Below are positions 10,950 through 22,199 of a DNA stretch of 63,554 nt, in pieces. Under the pieces are notes generated by a model. That model did no database searches, was not told the origin of the DNA, and saw only the letters and a program-made list of their open reading frames with translations. The position numbers were made by a program, and so were the translations under genes. This stretch comes from Bondarzewia mesenterica. Lineage: Eukaryota > Basidiomycota > Agaricomycetes > Russulales > Bondarzewiaceae. Location of the stretch: the NCBI GenBank assembly GCA_004802705.1, contig SGPL01000136.1, positions 1,042 to 64,595 of the forward strand, read 5' to 3'. How positions within the stretch are numbered: position 1 is the first letter of the stretch; each line of letters begins with the position of its first letter.

Positions 10950-13450
10950 TAATTTTAGAGCATGGCAGCGAGAGTTGATTACTTGTGAGCGATAAGATTC
11001 ATGGCTTATTGGGTTAATTTCTGTCTTANTAAGATTAAAGCGAGCTTTGGAGGCAATGCACCATTTTTATAAGATAGTAGTTAATGTNTTATAATTATCT
11101 CCTTCACTTAAGTAGACAGTAGTGTCATCTGCAAAGAGTGTAGTAATAATTTTATCTGAAACACTAGNAATTTCAAATCCTTNAAGATCAAAGTCATGAA
11201 TCATACATGCTAGGGGTTCAATAGCAATAACAAAAAGTAAGCAAGAGAGGAGACAACTTTGATGAACTCCTTTAGTAANTTTCCAANGGGAGTTGATAAC
11301 ACCATTAAGGATAGCAACAGATTCTGCATTTTTATATAGTGATCGTATAGTTTTAATAAATGATGAGGGCATACCAAACTTTTNTAAAGTTGTCCATAAA
11401 TAGTCATGAGTAATTTTGTCATAAGCTTTTTCTTGATCAAGGGCTACAATAATGNNATTTTCTTCCATGGCTTCAATATAATCAATCATTAGTTTTGATA
11501 GTTTAACTTGGTCAAAGATGCTTCATTTTAGTATAAATCCAGCTTGATTTTCATNTACAATGTATGGGGCAACTGTGNTAAGTTTATTTGCTAAGGCTTT
11601 AGTGAAAATTTTATAATCAGAGTTAAAGAGTGTAATTGGGCGATAGTTGGCAATATCACGTCTGTCTTTCTTTCTATAAAGAGGGCACAGCCACTCTGCT
11701 GAGAATTNGNTATTTTACATNATGATGTTTAATGTNATTAAAAATAAGAGTTAAAATTTGCACAATATCTATTGCTGATTTGNCAGCTTTAGTATCAGAT
11801 TCAAATTTAGAGTGNATAGCCTTCCAGAGTTCATAAGGAATTTTATTGATACCAATAGCCTTGCCATTTGGCATTGACTCAACAGAGTGTAAGATATCAT
11901 CATGAGTGAGATGACTATNTAGATGATCCTAGTCACTAGGTGATACAGTAGTAACAATATGGCTGAGTGTTTCAGTGGTAGCAGTAGAGCATTCAGTNAT
12001 TGTTGTATTTGAATCTTGGCTTTNTAATTAGTCATGGTAGTCTCTAGTANGTTCTGACATTTGATCTGACNCATATATTNGTGGGTCACTATCAGATTGT
12101 TTAAGAGAGGNTATNTAATCTCTTGNAGATTTAGTTTTAACTACTTGAGACCAGTATTTGCTTATAGTCTCACCTTCAATATAATAATGAGCTAGTGAGA
12201 TAGTGCATGCATTAAGATATCTAATTCCTTCTAGATATGATATTTATTCTTAAATTATGCCAGCCTCAATATTGAGAGAGTTAGCATCAAGTGGTGGAGG
12301 ATTATTGAGAGTTTGCTTAAGTTTGCTTTTAAGTTTCTGAATAGTTATCTCAATCTTTGGGATGGCAATTTTTGCGTGTTGATAAGATCTTTGGATTACT
12401 GCATCTTTAAAAATTTTAAAAAGAGTTTGGGGGTTATTCTTATTAGAGCAATTGATTAAGCTATGTGTAATATCTTTTTATAGAGCATGTGCTAGAGTGT
12501 GAAAGGTATCATTAAGGTTTTTATCTTTGAGTAGGAATAAAGGTAAGGTCCAGCGGCCTTGTCCGATGAAGGGAATTTTATTATTTATGATTTGGACTGA
12601 TATCAGTTTGTAGTCAGTAGGAATAGGTGAGGTTTCAATTGANCAGTTTAAAGCTGNNTTTAAAATTGCTTCTGATGTATATATTNAATCAGTATGAGAT
12701 TGGCTGCCACTGTTAAGTTGTGAGAAGGTAAAAATTTTCTCATTAGGGTGTAAGTTTCACCAGCCATNTTTTAGGTGAAAGTGAAGTTTTAANTCAGNGA
12801 GAGAGCTAATTNTTGAGTGTGGATCACTATGGCAAGGTAGTCTGTCTANGGGATCTTCAACAATATTAAAGTCACTATACATAATGTCAAAGTTTAGAAG
12901 GTTAAGTTCATTCNATTTGAGGAGTAGATCAGACCAAAATCTTGCATTTTTAGATGAATCATTTAGCATATATATTGAGAATATTAAGAACTGATGATGA
13001 GTGCCAATGGTGGCTCANTAAGATTGCCCATCTAGAGATAATAATTCTCATATGAGTATCTTTAATAGATGTCTGATCATGATTTAAGTGATTTAAGACA
13101 AAGGCAACTCTATCTCTATTAGGGTGGTCAGAATTAGAGGAGTAATNGATTATGATACTTTATTTATAAAGGTGATGAAGGGTAGAGACATCATCGTCAA
13201 TTAGATNAGTTTCTTGTAGGGCTAAGATTTTAAGCCACTTATTTTTTATCAGTGAGCAGATTATGTTCCATTTGGATAGTGGGCTGCTAGAGGTCCTTGA
13301 GTTTTTCCCCTTCATATTGAGTGATGCAATTTGGAGGGTTGCTTTTGTATATTTTTTAATTTTGGGGGNCGATGTCACCTTTGATGTTGAGAGGGGGGGG
13401 ATGGTGTTAANTTGTTGTGTGAGGGTAGGAGAAGTCGGTGTAATAGATGG
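10950..13450 (-). pseudogene. LINE ORF2: APE-type endonuclease and reverse transcriptase
   Basis: This ORF nicks target DNA with its endonuclease and copies the element RNA by target-primed reverse transcription. Endonuclease motifs are visible in order: SLNMKG (about 13324-13307), ALQET (13222-13208), SDFN (about 12876-12865) and an SHTD block near 12690. In the reverse transcriptase, DQEKAYDKITHDYLW lies at about 11430, followed by SCLLSCLLFVIAIEPL and FADD at 11135-11124, with both catalytic Asp intact. The post-FADD block WCIASKARFN is present near 11060, as in the family. Reading must switch frame several times and crosses stops, and sequence after about 10950 no longer fits. The ORF is therefore dead and 3'-truncated. 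Confidence 0.75.
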
Positions 13451-14249
13451 TAGTGAGCTATGATCTAGTGAAGTTCTAGATGAATCACTTTAGATATGTG
13501 ATTGTAGAGGACTTGTTTGTACGATGNTCNTGCCTCTAGAGAGAGGTCAGTCTNGGTTTTGCATATTGTCAATCATGCTACCAGACAGAGATGATGAGCA
13601 GGAAATTCGTGTTTCAGCAGCCTTCCCTGNAGAGGTTGCAATTGAGCTTCGCATTCATTCTACACTTCACTTAAAGTACACTTCAGGGTTTTCAACTAGA
13701 TTGGTGGGGTGCTGTAATCTACATGCTTGTAGCCCAGAGCCTGTAGCACAGAGGAGCATCATCTCTCCTATGGCTCCATCCTGTACTGAACCTCTAGGAA
13801 TTTGCAGCCTGCTCTCCCTTGTAGGGGTAACTATATCAGAAGAGCTTATGGCTGAAATTTGTGGTAAATATATTGACATTTGTGTGGGTAGCTGTTCATA
13901 CACTNTTCACTATATGGACTAATGTGTGTAAAGGGCAGGCATTTGTACACTTAGCTGATCTTGCCATTAATGAGCGAGTGGTCCNTGAGTATAAGTGTGG
14001 CACTAGCAGGACTACTAGTGATCACTATGGGTTTTCCTTCAATGACAAGCAATTAGATTGATTTAAGCANGCAGATGACACATATTCAATATAAGGTAGC
14101 ACGTGGAGAACAGGTATGTAGGCTAAGAGGGAGGGCATAATGAGGATGGATGAGATATATAGTTAGAGGATGCATGTATGTAGNGAGATGTAGTGAGCGC
14201 ATTATCAGAAATGATACATTAATGTATCCCACCACCCCTCCAAAGTACA

Positions 14250-15200
14250 NGTGTTAGCATTAGTGCATNTCTCACAGTGTGGGCTGAAACCTCAACCTCA
14301 ACCTCAGTTAGCTGTGGATGATGAGCCCAGGCTNGTGAATCACTGGCAGAAGGTAGAGGGTAAGGAGTCTGCATAGTTGGCAGGTGAAGCTTTGCTGAGG
14401 GGTCACAGTCCCTTTCAGCCTGAGATGGCCAGGAAGGGGCACAAGCCTNGAGGGTGGTCNGCTTCATAGCATCCAGAGCATGTATATGAGCATTGACTAT
14501 GACTGGTCCCATTNAAATTGATGGGGATGGGGTTGTCCCTAAAGAAGGTGAGAACCTGCTCCTACTCATTATGATTGGTGGTAGGATAGTCNATGTATAG
14601 GTGCCAGGTAGTGTACTTAGGGCTACTGGTGCTGCGTAGGGTAAAATGATTAGCACAGATAGTGTTGAGGAAGTAAGAGGCATAATCTTTNGCAGATAGN
14701 TCAGCGTGGTGCCCACTGCTGATGTGTGCCACTAAGTCATGGAAATCTATAGAGTAGAAGAATTTATAGAGGTCCATAGTAAGACATTCATTGCAGTCAT
14801 CTTTAGCGAGGTCTATCGTGAAGTTTATAAATTAGCCAAGGAAGCTAGATAGGTGGGGTTTAAATTTATAGAATAGGATTATGATGTCATCACTTGAGAA
14901 AACGATGCCCACTGTGAGCTCATCATACAAGGTGTTTGAGATTTTATAAATTAGAAAGGCATTAGGCTGTTCATAGGTGAAAAGGGTGGTTAAGATTGGT
15001 GTCGAGGGTGTGACTCGAGCGCAAAGTGCTTAGTGTTGAGTAAGGAAAGTGTGTATCTTTGGGAGGGTCCGGTCAAGGTCCTCAATGGCATTGTGGCCAT
15101 AGACATGGGCAAGGCATTTAGTGGTGAGTTTGCACTATTCTATGATCTGGTTGGTGGCTTAGCCAGTGAATGGGCTTGATATAGAAGAAAAGACCACCTT
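14250..15200 (-). pseudogene. Probable LINE ORF1 (gag-like, CCHC knuckle)
   Basis: This minus-strand frame lies directly upstream of the LINE ORF2. It reads through FYSIDFHDLVAHISSGHHA (about 14755) and FLNTICANHFTLRSTSSPKY, then reaches CSGCYEADHxxGLC at about 14490-14440, which has CX2CX4HX4C spacing. A CPF and a SG follow the last Cys. Gag-like ORF1 proteins of LINEs bind element RNA and often end in such a knuckle. Further upstream, to about 15.2 kb, the reading is patchy, for example IVFSSDDIIILFYKFKPHLSSF at about 14900. Several stops interrupt it. An alternative is an unrelated zinc-knuckle gene, but position and strand favour ORF1. Confidence 0.45.
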
Positions 15201-15900
15201 CGGCCAGCTAGAAGGTAAAGTAATAGTATACGAGGGTGACAGGGTCTTCGAGCTAAATAGTTAGGAGCTGTGGCTCATATTAGCAATGAGAATGTCCTAG
15301 TCACTGTCTATTGAGCTAGTGCGAGAGCCAACACTGGGGCCAGTAGATAGAGTAGAGATGAATGGTTCCACAAAGATGGTCGAGGTGGTGGTCATCCTAT
15401 CAATTGAAGTGGAAGGGTAGGGTGATGGAGAGGTGAGGGGTATGCTTATAGGGTAAAGGAGCATGAGAGTGGGTGAGGAGGGTGCCAGCCTTGACTTAGA
15501 GGGGGTGAGAGCTTAGTGAAGTGGAGGTTGAATAAGATGTCGACCGTTCAGGAGTTGATAAGAGTGGCATTTTTAAATGTTATGAGGGCAGGAGATATGA
15601 TTTTGGTGATCACTAAGGCCTCACTAGGAGCTAAGGTGGTTGTTTAGGCTAAATTGGTAGGCAGGGCAAAGAGGGTGGGAGGTGTCGTCTATGGGTGGTG
15701 CAGGTGATGTCGAGGTGTAGGGATTGAAGGTATGGGTTGGGGTGGGTCTATAGGTGTTAGTGTGTCTATAGCAGCTAGCACTGTTGTGAGCAACATAGTG
15801 CCTGATATGAGTAGAGTGAGTAGACTAGCAATGGGTGTAAGGGCTGATGAGGCATACTAAGATCAGAGGAGACTATGAGCAGTGCTTTGTCATNTGCTCA

Positions 15901-17690
15901 TTTTCTTGTCACCCTTTTTGTTTGGGTGGCAAGNGTTNGGGTGGGCTGGTCCACTATCACGAGTATGGGNAGATTTATGGGCATTCAGTATAAGAGATGT
16001 CATTGAGGTTATAGTGATAGAATGTGTGGGTGGAGGGTTTANTGGTGCGGATATGNGTCAGGTGCATTNATAGGGTTATGGAGTCTCTTGGGTTAGTCTA
16101 AGCTGAAGGTCTCTAATTGCACTGGCAGATACTACACCAATAGTTGAGGGAACAGTTTCTCTCTTACTCGGGGTTTTATAGTAAGCTGAGGAGNGATNGA
16201 GAAGGCATAGGGAGTGCTGATCTCACTGGTGTGTACATTTTTAGAGATATTGCAGTGAACTATATATCAAAGCCTCATAGCAGAGGCAATTTGGGTGTNT
16301 GGGTGCNATGGGTAAGTCAGTATATCCTTTCACACATGGCCAGCAGGGTATGTGCAGTGATCATCTCAATTTATTTTATATTGTTTTATTTTAGTTTTAT
16401 TCTATACTGCATGCAAATATTTTTAAGAGGATCAGCTAGAGTGAGTGAGGATTTAAGTGGTATTATATGTGTGTTTAGAGCTGATTGAGTTCAAGGTGGT
16501 CTCTATATAAGAAGGAGGTTTGAGTCGTATATTATGTATTGTAAATATTGAACTCATACGANGACCATGCTTGCTTCAACTCAAAACACACTCCCTTTGT
16601 TTGTTGGTAGTAGCCCTTNATTCCTTATTGACCATGTGTCAGATATTCAGTCTCTACATTCATTTCAGTCTCAGTATTTNCATACAACAAGCCTCTCTTC
16701 TATAACAGCAGTTGATCNTCATTTGATCGATCGTGAGGAGGTAGAAGATTGGCCTACATCTCATAGCATGCCAGCTGTTGTGGATATCATTGCTCACTAT
16801 AGGATAGTGGCCAAAGTTATAGCGCGGGTTTTAGANAGAAGGCCAATGAGGTATATTAGTGTTGAGATGAGGGTGCAAGCAAAGTGGGGGGAGANGTGTT
16901 ATATGAGGAGGTGTGACAAGAGATAATGTGCATTGAGGGTTGGGTGAAGTTTTACATCACTGGGAGTGGTGATCAGTACCTTTGGGTGCCATCAGATAGG
17001 ATGGCTACTGCTCACTGCAGCCAAATTTGNCNTATGATTAATCAGCAGTTTCAAAAGGTNGCNATTCTTCCCACAATTAGTGAGAAAGGCCAAATNGATT
17101 TAAGTGAGGAAAGAGGGGTTTGGGCTAGNTGAGCCCAGTGGTTTCGTTATTGAGGGGTATTTAGTATTGAGGAGTTAGTTTTTATATATTTATTTTGTGA
17201 GGAGAGGTGGAGGCAGGGATGGGCCTGACTTGGGGAAATTCATTTGGTATTGGTTGGCAGTGGTAGAAGTTAGGGTTACATGAGTTTTAGGTTTAGGAGT
17301 ATGTTGAAGTAAGGGCAAATTACAGTAGGCNGCCATTGCAGTTTTATGTCGGGCACTGTAATAGGGTAGGCTGATTTTGCTATTTAGGGGGGATNCTGTG
17401 TGTGTGATTGATTATAGCAACACATGGGGTGATTGGAGAGTGAGGGTATCTACATAGTTTGAGAGATTATAGGTGCTATTTTCAGGATAGTGTTTTGATG
17501 TGCCCTAGGTAACAATTATAGCTCATTTTGATCTTTTTTTTGCATGCGCGAGGAGGGCAGTCGACTTCTGGGACACTTTCAAGTTTTATGTAGCTCTCNT
17601 GGGGTTCAAGAGCAACGTGCCGCTCATTGTTGACCTACCCTTGCTTGCTGGAGTAGTGTGGAAAACTGAACCATGATGATGGTTTAGGTG
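15901..17690. other. No recognisable gene; unassigned plus-strand frames
   Basis: Plus-strand frames at 16144-16488, 16567-16926 and 16926-17132 are open but match no family I know. The middle one contains VVDIIAHYRIVAKVIARVL and the next contains FYITGSGDQYLWVPSDRMA, which read as plausible protein. A hydrophobic stretch (IYFILFYFSFILYCMQIFL) lies at about 16370-16425. They could be one decayed gene split by frame changes. No repeats or element ends were identified. Confidence 0.35.
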
Positions 17691-18560
17691 CAAGGGGCCC
17701 TCTACCACCATTATCCTATCCNTTTCCTCATCCTATGACACTTTTCANATTATTCTCACCTCTCAAACTGAAACCCTCACCCTNAAGATGCTCACATCTC
17801 AAGTGCTCTAAGAGGAGCAACACCACTGTGAGTCTACACAGACCTCTGCATTCACAGCTCGAACCTTCAGCTTCAAATCTAATGGATNAAAATTCTCATT
17901 ATTGCCTGCGAACAGCAATAAGTTCAACAAATCAAAAGACAAAAAGTCTAAACCTTACTATAAGCACTGCCAATTCACTGGGCACATGAGGAAGGAATGT
18001 CACAAGTATACGGCTAAGCTTGGTGCTGAAGGAAAAGGGGAGAAGTTAGGGGCTGGTGATAAAANGGCTAAGCTAGCTCGAGATANTAACGATGAACCTA
18101 TCGGGGCATTCATGGCCCAGGAAGAACTGTCAAAATGAAATGACTTGGTGAACCACTGGGTGGTCAATTTNGGTGCAACCTGATCGATAAGTTCAAAATA
18201 AAACTGGTTCAGCACTTACTGAGAGCTCGAGATGCCATGCAAGGTGTGGCTCAGTGACAACTCTTACATNGTAGCCACTGAAGTTGTACAAATCCTCATT
18301 GAAATGTGTGTGAATGATTACTAGAGCCATGTCTTACTTCAAGATATTTTGAATATCCCCAATCTCCACANAAACCTGCTCTCAGTTCTCCAAGCTTACA
18401 CAGCAATGTGCATGCATTTAATTTATCAATGACAAGTATGAAATCCTCGACTAAAATGAAGTACTCACCTGTGAAGGGCATCGAGAAGATAACCTATACA
18501 TTGTAAAGTGCAGGATCATCACCTCGGAAGTCACCTACCTCATTCACATGACAGCGCTAT
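17690..18560 (+). pseudogene. Ty1/copia gag-protease remnant (second copia family)
   Basis: The plus strand reads as the end of a copia gag followed by the start of the protease region. The gag tail has LTSQVLQEEQ (about 17790) and TFSFKSNG (about 17870), then a knuckle at about 17964-18001 whose first Cys is now Tyr (YKHCQFTGHMRKEC). The protease active site reads WVVNxGAT (about 18158-18180) where the family has VDSGAT, so the catalytic Asp is lost. Downstream, HVLLQDILNIPNLHxNLLSV (about 18323-18380) and EGHREDNLYIVKC (about 18478) fit the protease-integrase linker. Similarity stops near 18560, where TET/JBP-like sequence begins. No LTR was found on either side. This family is different from copia copies A, B and C. 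Confidence 0.65.
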
Positions 18561-19345
18561 AGGATGACCTTGGATGTCATCAATGGCTCTGTCATNCTCA
18601 GTAAAATATTGAGAATTATTTATCCTGAGCTATACTTCACTAGAATAGAATGCATCAAGAAGCTCAGCNATATCACTGACATTGCCAAACTCATTCGCCA
18701 TTAGCTGTTAGTGTTCAATGGGGTATCTGTGATCACCCAAAGGCTCATNCCACTGCATTAGGATGAGAACAGCTGTGCAGAGTGATACAACTTCTTTANA
18801 ATCATCAGCCNATATCAAAATGGTGTCATGAACACTAATATTTTCATTTTCTGACTTACTATGGATGCTTATATCATCTTTTCGAATAAGGCAGCTTGGC
18901 TATCCACGATCCCTACCTACTTACAGCCTTTCCACANNCGTGACCTTATACTATTACATCATCTTGGCCCGTGCACTGCAGTTGCACTATTTATAGTCTC
19001 TTGAGCTACTTCTCTTTCCTCAGCTTGATATCTTCTTTGTCTACCTCATGTTAGTACATTGACTTGCCCTTGATCCCTTGACTGTGCAAGCTTCTCGCTC
19101 GACCTGATCCTGCAGATCAGNGTCATGATCTAATTCTCAGAAACCTGACATCATCGACACAGACTGGCAAGACTATCAGTTCACGCCCTGAAGGACCCAT
19201 GAACTTGACAAATGGCATCTTCGAGCTCCTCAGCATCAGTGTATCATTCTAATATAACTCAGGACTGTGGTCACCCTTTGCAGCTAAGTATTAACATGCT
19301 CAGTCTCTGACATTGATGGTGAGTGAGTATGCTTTGCATGAAGCA
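18560..19345 (+). pseudogene. TET/JBP-like dioxygenase remnant, copy 2
   Basis: The same blocks as at 0.97-2.3 kb appear in the same order. SKILRIIYPELYFTRIECIK (about 18600-18660) is followed by VFNGVSVITQRLxPLH (about 18710-18758). Then comes the HxD site, where His (18756-18758) and Asp (18762-18764) survive but the middle codon is TAG. AExYNFF follows. About 350 bases without similarity (roughly 18850-19205) separate this from the tail block FELLSISVSF (about 19215) and DIDGExVCFA (about 19310). The insert could be another element or a lost intron-like segment. The copy lies tail to tail with KDZ copy 2. It is clearly non-functional. Confidence 0.6.
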
Positions 19346-19387
19346 GCATATGCATGATNTCCTGACTTCTCCCTGATGTTCATCCTC

Positions 19388-21560
19388 TTCATGTGAGACC
19401 CCTAAGCACCTCTTTTATGTTAAAAGCATCTCACCATCTATTTCATCTCAGCCTTCAACAAAATGGTTTGTTCCTGCCATTGATCCCTCAGGGCCTTTGC
19501 CTGAAGCTAGTGAACTCTATAAACCAAGGCATCGGCAATCAATTGCTGATAGGTTTATTATTAGCATCAGTAATCATCTGTATACAATTACTCANATTCT
19601 TCCATCCATCCGTTGCCTTCAGTATCTCAGGTGATATCCATATTCTAAATTTATGAAAACACTTTCTTTCTAGTCCCCAAGAGACTTGGCTCTATAATCA
19701 CTGTGCTTGCATTCAGATGTTCTTTTGTTAACTCCTTGTACATGCTGAGAACATCCATATCAACCCTAAGGTGTAGCATGGCTTGCTGATATGCCATGTA
19801 GATCTTCAAATGTTCACAGACATTGCCTCTGAGGACAGTCATCTCATTTCATGCCTGAGTCTTCTTCTTCTGGCTGTTGGCCTATCTCACTGAGCTACAG
19901 AATAGAAATGACTTGTGGCTGATAGTAACTTGCATGTGATGGAGGGCATTATTAGCTTGATCTTTTTGCAGCTCCAGTTTCTCCTTGGCTAGCTCCTCCA
20001 GACCCAACTCCTTACACTTCACAATCTTGAGGATAGAGGGGAGGGTAATGGCTATATTTTCAGCAGGGATGACATCAAGCATGTCATCGGCATACTCTTT
20101 TACCAATTCATCTGGGATGGGCCTATCTTCATTTAGTTCAGAGTTGAGGATAACATCGAGCAGGATATCTTTCCACTTGGCACTAGAGTCAGCTAATCCA
20201 ACATATCTTTCAGCCTCCCTTTAAAAGGTGATAATCTAGTTTTTAAGCTGACACTGAGATTCAATGAGCTCAGTGAGAGCTTCCACTGAAGCATTTCGAG
20301 ATAGATGGCTAACTTGGGCTGACAGAGACAACCTTGATTGTATCTATTAAATACATGCTAAAAAATAATATTCTCACTCATTGTGCCTCTTGTATCTTAA
20401 TCCCAGTTGAAAGCCATGCAGTTGATCCCTTTAGAACCTACTCACCGGCCCCACCCTTTTCAGTGAGTTTTAATTGATATGCCACTCAGCCAGGCACTTG
20501 AAGGCCAATTTTAGTTCAAGTATGAGATTCAATATGAGAGAATGACTCACTGCTCTCCTTCTGAACATCATAAATGTCCAGAAGCTCAGGATGATTTTAT
20601 TAGCCAATGATGGCATTCTTTACATCCTTGGCCCATTCCTCTATTAACTAGTGATCGATCACCAAGTCTAGGGCTTGGAAGGCCTCCTGATTAGCCTCCA
20701 AGGCATTTATTGCCTTGATGTATCTCTTGCATATTGCTAACACTGAACACAGATTGTCAGGCAAAAGGATCAAAATATGACTGTAGACTCACCCATCCTG
20801 ATCCACAACTAGAGTCAGCCATGTGGGCATCTAAAGTTTTCCACCAGGGAGAGATTACTATGGTTTGGGTGCTTCCAGAGATCTGATTAAGGGGGGCTCA
20901 TAAGGTCTTTAAAATCTCCCCGTCAACTTGAGCAACCCCCCATATAAATCTGAGGTAAAACTGACAAAAGCATTGCTCCTGATGGCCATAGATATGTCAC
21001 ACACTGATGCCTTTGACAATCTTTAAGCTGGCCAGCATGGCTAGATGGGGACTGTTGGTGAAGTGACAGAGAAGGTGAACACTATATTAATACATCCATC
21101 ATAAAGAATGAGGACTTAAAGTAGATCACTAATAGTCTTGAGTGCCCCCACTCAGAGAATAATCTATATTCATCTGTCTGAACAGAGATATCAGTGATTG
21201 GCATCAGCATTGGCATCAGCATCAACATGGATTTGGTGTAGTATTCAGCTTACCTCTCACCCTTTTAAAAGTCTACAGTGGCCTAGGGGCAAAAATAACT
21301 ATGTCAGACATAAGTTATGGCCCTGATCCCAGTAGCCTCTAGATTATGCCAATTAGCATTTGCCTGGTTGACTGCCCGATGATTGCTGCAGGTAGATCTC
21401 TTTGATGAGGTGAGAGATGGAGAGCATTCTTTGTAAATGGTGATCTACAACTTTGATTCTATTGCCACCATTAGGTGATCCTTATAATTGCTCTCAGCGA
21501 TGATGTAGCTGACACGTCAGTGAGCACCATGTCATCTCTAGGTTGAGATACCGATTCAGC
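19388..21560 (-). pseudogene. CxC2/KDZ transposase, decayed and 5'-truncated, copy 2
   Basis: The minus strand repeats the second half of the KDZ transposase at 2.6-6.3 kb. It begins with CSNHRAVNQANANWHNLEAT (about 21395-21340). Next are LFSEWALKTISDLL (about 21170), a MAIRSNAFVSF block near 20980, and a LEANQEAFQALDLVIDH block near 20690. WLSTGIKIQEAQ (about 20420-20385) precedes the conserved intron site. After it come AQVSHLSRNASVEALTELIE (about 20317), DELVKEYADDMLDVIPAENI (about 20110), SVRxANSQKKKTQA (about 19890) and the final LQAKALRDQWQEQ block (about 19490). The CxC2 zinc cluster and the first half of the core are missing: upstream sequence becomes a 145-base repeat. Numerous stops and a mutated intron donor (GTGAGT to ATGAGT) mark it as dead. 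Confidence 0.75.
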
Positions 21561-21564
21561 AAGT

Positions 21565-21823
21565 AATACATGCATAAGCTAAAAAGAGGTCATCAAACAA
21601 TGAGCTTGATTGTTTTAATGAAGGTACCATCTAGAAGCTATCGATGAGCACATGGAGAATTTAAAAGCAAAATCAAAGTTATTGCAGTATCAGTTGAGAT
21701 ATTGGTGTTTTATCAATAAAAGCTAAAAATAGCTCATTTTGAGGTGACCTTGTGTTTCTTCAATGAAGATATCATCTGAAAGTGAGCAGACTATAATAAA
21801 TCTGCAATCAGAAATAAATTTGG
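21565..21823. repeat. 145-base repeat, about two units, interrupted by a copia LTR
   Basis: Two units share the core AAGCTAAAAATAGCTCAT (near 21576 and 21719, spacing about 143) followed by AATGAAG-ATCATCT-AAGC and an AATTAAAATT-type tract. The same unit occurs five times at 51.79-52.44 kb. The array stops at 21823, exactly where the copia LTR begins, so that element landed in or next to the satellite. Confidence 0.7.
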
Positions 21824-22178
21824 TGTTGAGCACAGCAAAAATAGATGACTAGCAATGCTAGGAGAACAACAATGAAGTGTATATAAGAGAGAACACATCT
21901 GCAGTCCAAAGTGAGCAACTGGGGAAACAGAGTGCACTTGGCTGCAGTTTTTATACTAAAACAAACAATAGGAAGTGAAATAACAAATCTGAGAAATGAG
22001 AACAATAACACAATGGGTGGCACTGTGGCACACAATAACTGAAGTAAAACATAAGGCCAAGTACCACCAGAAACAAGGAAATAATGAACACGACATCTCA
22101 AGATGTTCTGGACCATCTCAAACAATGGAGAAATGATGAATCAATGAATAAAATGCCACAACATCAACCAAATCAACA
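21824..22178 (-). repeat. 3' LTR of copia copy A
   Basis: 355 bases, beginning TGTTGATTTGGTTGATGTTG on the element strand and ending in TTCAACA-like sequence (plus strand TGTTGAGCACAGC at 21824). The ends are TG...CA. Related LTRs lie at 28912-29353, 46234-46603 and 46857-47290. Confidence 0.8.
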
Positions 22179-22199
22179 CACCCCCCTGATGAGACATCT

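Larger units (their letters stand above)
10920..15900 (-). mobile_element. Non-LTR (LINE) retrotransposon, decayed
   Basis: The minus strand carries an ORF1-like region with a CCHC knuckle (about 15.2-14.25 kb), then an ORF2 with an APE-type endonuclease and a reverse transcriptase (13.45-10.95 kb), in the order expected for a Tad1-like fungal LINE. No LTRs flank it. The reverse-transcriptase reading stops abruptly near 10920, shortly after the block following FADD, so the 3' third of ORF2 and the tail are missing. The 5' boundary is not visible; 15.9 kb is an estimate from the loss of coding character. Confidence 0.6.

Noticed and set aside
13524..13922. 132-codon plus-strand open frame.
   Set aside because: It lies opposite the LINE ORF1-ORF2 junction and has no motif; it is more likely a shadow frame.
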